DNA from: CAZEPJ01 sp964514105
GTDB lineage: Bacteria; Desulfobacterota; Desulfocorpusculales; Desulfocorpusculum
Assembly: GCA_964514105.1 (NCBI GenBank)
Contig: CAZEPJ010000090.1
Location: 1 to 13,478, forward strand
DNA length: 13,478 bases
Reading direction: 5' to 3'
Both the position numbers and the translations under genes were made by a program. How positions within the stretch are numbered: position 1 is the stretch's first letter; every line of letters begins with the position of its first letter. The notes under the pieces are model-generated. The model was not told the DNA's origin and made no database searches. It was given only the letters and a program-made list of their open reading frames with translations. Positions 13,081-13,478 of this stretch are shown piece by piece.

Positions 13081-13478
13081 GTGAAGTGCCCGAAGTGCCA
13101 GACCGAGATTCTTGAAGCCGTCAAATTCTGCGGCGAATGCGGTTCCAAGTTGGAAAGGGTCTGCCCCAAGTGTCAGTCCCCCAACCCGGCTCCATTCAAG
13201 TTCTGTGGGGAATGCGGCCAGGACTTGAGATCCGCGGGCAAACCTGCGCCGAAAGAGCTCTCCTTCGACGAGAAGCTGGCCAAGATACAGCGATACCTGC
13301 CCAAGGGACTCACCGAGAAGATCCTGTCCCAGCGGGACCGCATCGAGGGGGAGCGAAAGCAGGTCACGGTCATGTTCTGCGACATGGAGGGATTCACGGC
13401 CTTGTCGGAGAAGCTGGGTCCCGAGGAGATGTACGGGCTCATGGATCAGGTCTACGAGATCCTGATCCACAAGGTGCA
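13081..13478 (+). CDS. Class III adenylate/guanylate cyclase with N-terminal double zinc ribbon (partial)
   Basis: The first 132 residues of a gene that runs off the window. Residues 1-47 hold a double zinc ribbon with four cysteine pairs: CPKC (3, 6), CGEC (17, 20), CPKC (28, 31) and CGEC (42, 45). After a linker and the segment LAKIQRYLPKGLTEKIL comes the beginning of a class III cyclase catalytic domain, ERKQVTVMFCDMEGFTALSE, where Asp101 is the first metal-binding aspartate. Relatives with this opening are usually very large proteins (about 1000 residues) with an AAA/NACHT-like ATPase and TPR repeats after the cyclase; those parts lie beyond the window. GTG 13081 is preferred because the zinc ribbon starts at once and GAGGTGG precedes it; GTG 13069 is the alternative. 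Product (cAMP or cGMP) and signal are unknown. Confidence 0.9.
   Translation, partial: MKCPKCQTEILEAVKFCGECGSKLERVCPKCQSPNPAPFKFCGECGQDLRSAGKPAPKELSFDEKLAKIQRYLPKGLTEKILSQRDRIEGERKQVTVMFCDMEGFTALSEKLGPEEMYGLMDQVYEILIHKV

Overview
The window is GC-rich, densely coded bacterial chromosome. A Ski2-like helicase next to an RNase Z-like protein, a long AmmeMemoRadiSam B protein, an AprA-like flavoprotein, a tripartite tricarboxylate transporter (TTT), and a zinc-ribbon class III cyclase together suggest an anaerobic or facultative Desulfobacterota-like (deltaproteobacterial) lineage or a relative. This is inferred from gene content only; no rRNA or tRNA gene is present to fix the taxonomy.

Layout. 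(1) 74-3955, minus strand: an apparent RNA-processing cluster. A 71-residue protein of unknown function overlaps the start of a Ski2-like helicase with a DSHCT-like C-terminus, followed by an RNase Z-like metallo-beta-lactamase protein. (2) 3956-4131: a divergent intergenic region with a candidate promoter on each strand. The plus-strand one would start transcription almost on the ATG of the next gene. (3) 4132-5412, plus strand: AmmeMemoRadiSam system protein B with an extra N-terminal domain. (4) 5407-6320: a decayed patch holding the last ~142 codons of an acyl-CoA synthetase, a possible remnant of a REP-associated transposase, and a doubtful 33-codon ORF.

(5) 6321-12187, minus strand: a likely operon read hicB - tctC - tctB - tctA - AprA-like flavoprotein - two-cluster ferredoxin. 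It would import a carboxylate (TctC binds it in the periplasm, TctA/TctB move it) and couple this to a flavin/Fe-S redox enzyme, substrate unknown. A HicB-type protein without a HicA toxin sits first, behind a good sigma70-like promoter whose -35 box lies in a palindrome, so it may be the operon's regulator. Two non-coding elements interrupt the operon: a stem-loop after tctC, and a ~320-bp spacer with inverted copies of an AT-rich dispersed repeat before the flavoprotein gene.

(6) 12358-12984, plus strand: an MntA/HepT toxin-antitoxin pair. The MntA antitoxin is intact, but hepT has a one-base frameshift and has lost the tyrosine of its RX4HXY motif, so the toxin looks dead. (7) 13081 to the right edge: the start of a large double-zinc-ribbon adenylate/guanylate cyclase, cut by the window end.

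Most conspicuous points: the hicB-led TTT/AprA-like operon, the doubly damaged hepT, and the truncated acyl-CoA synthetase beside transposase debris. I saw no CRISPR array, tRNA, rRNA or complete insertion sequence.
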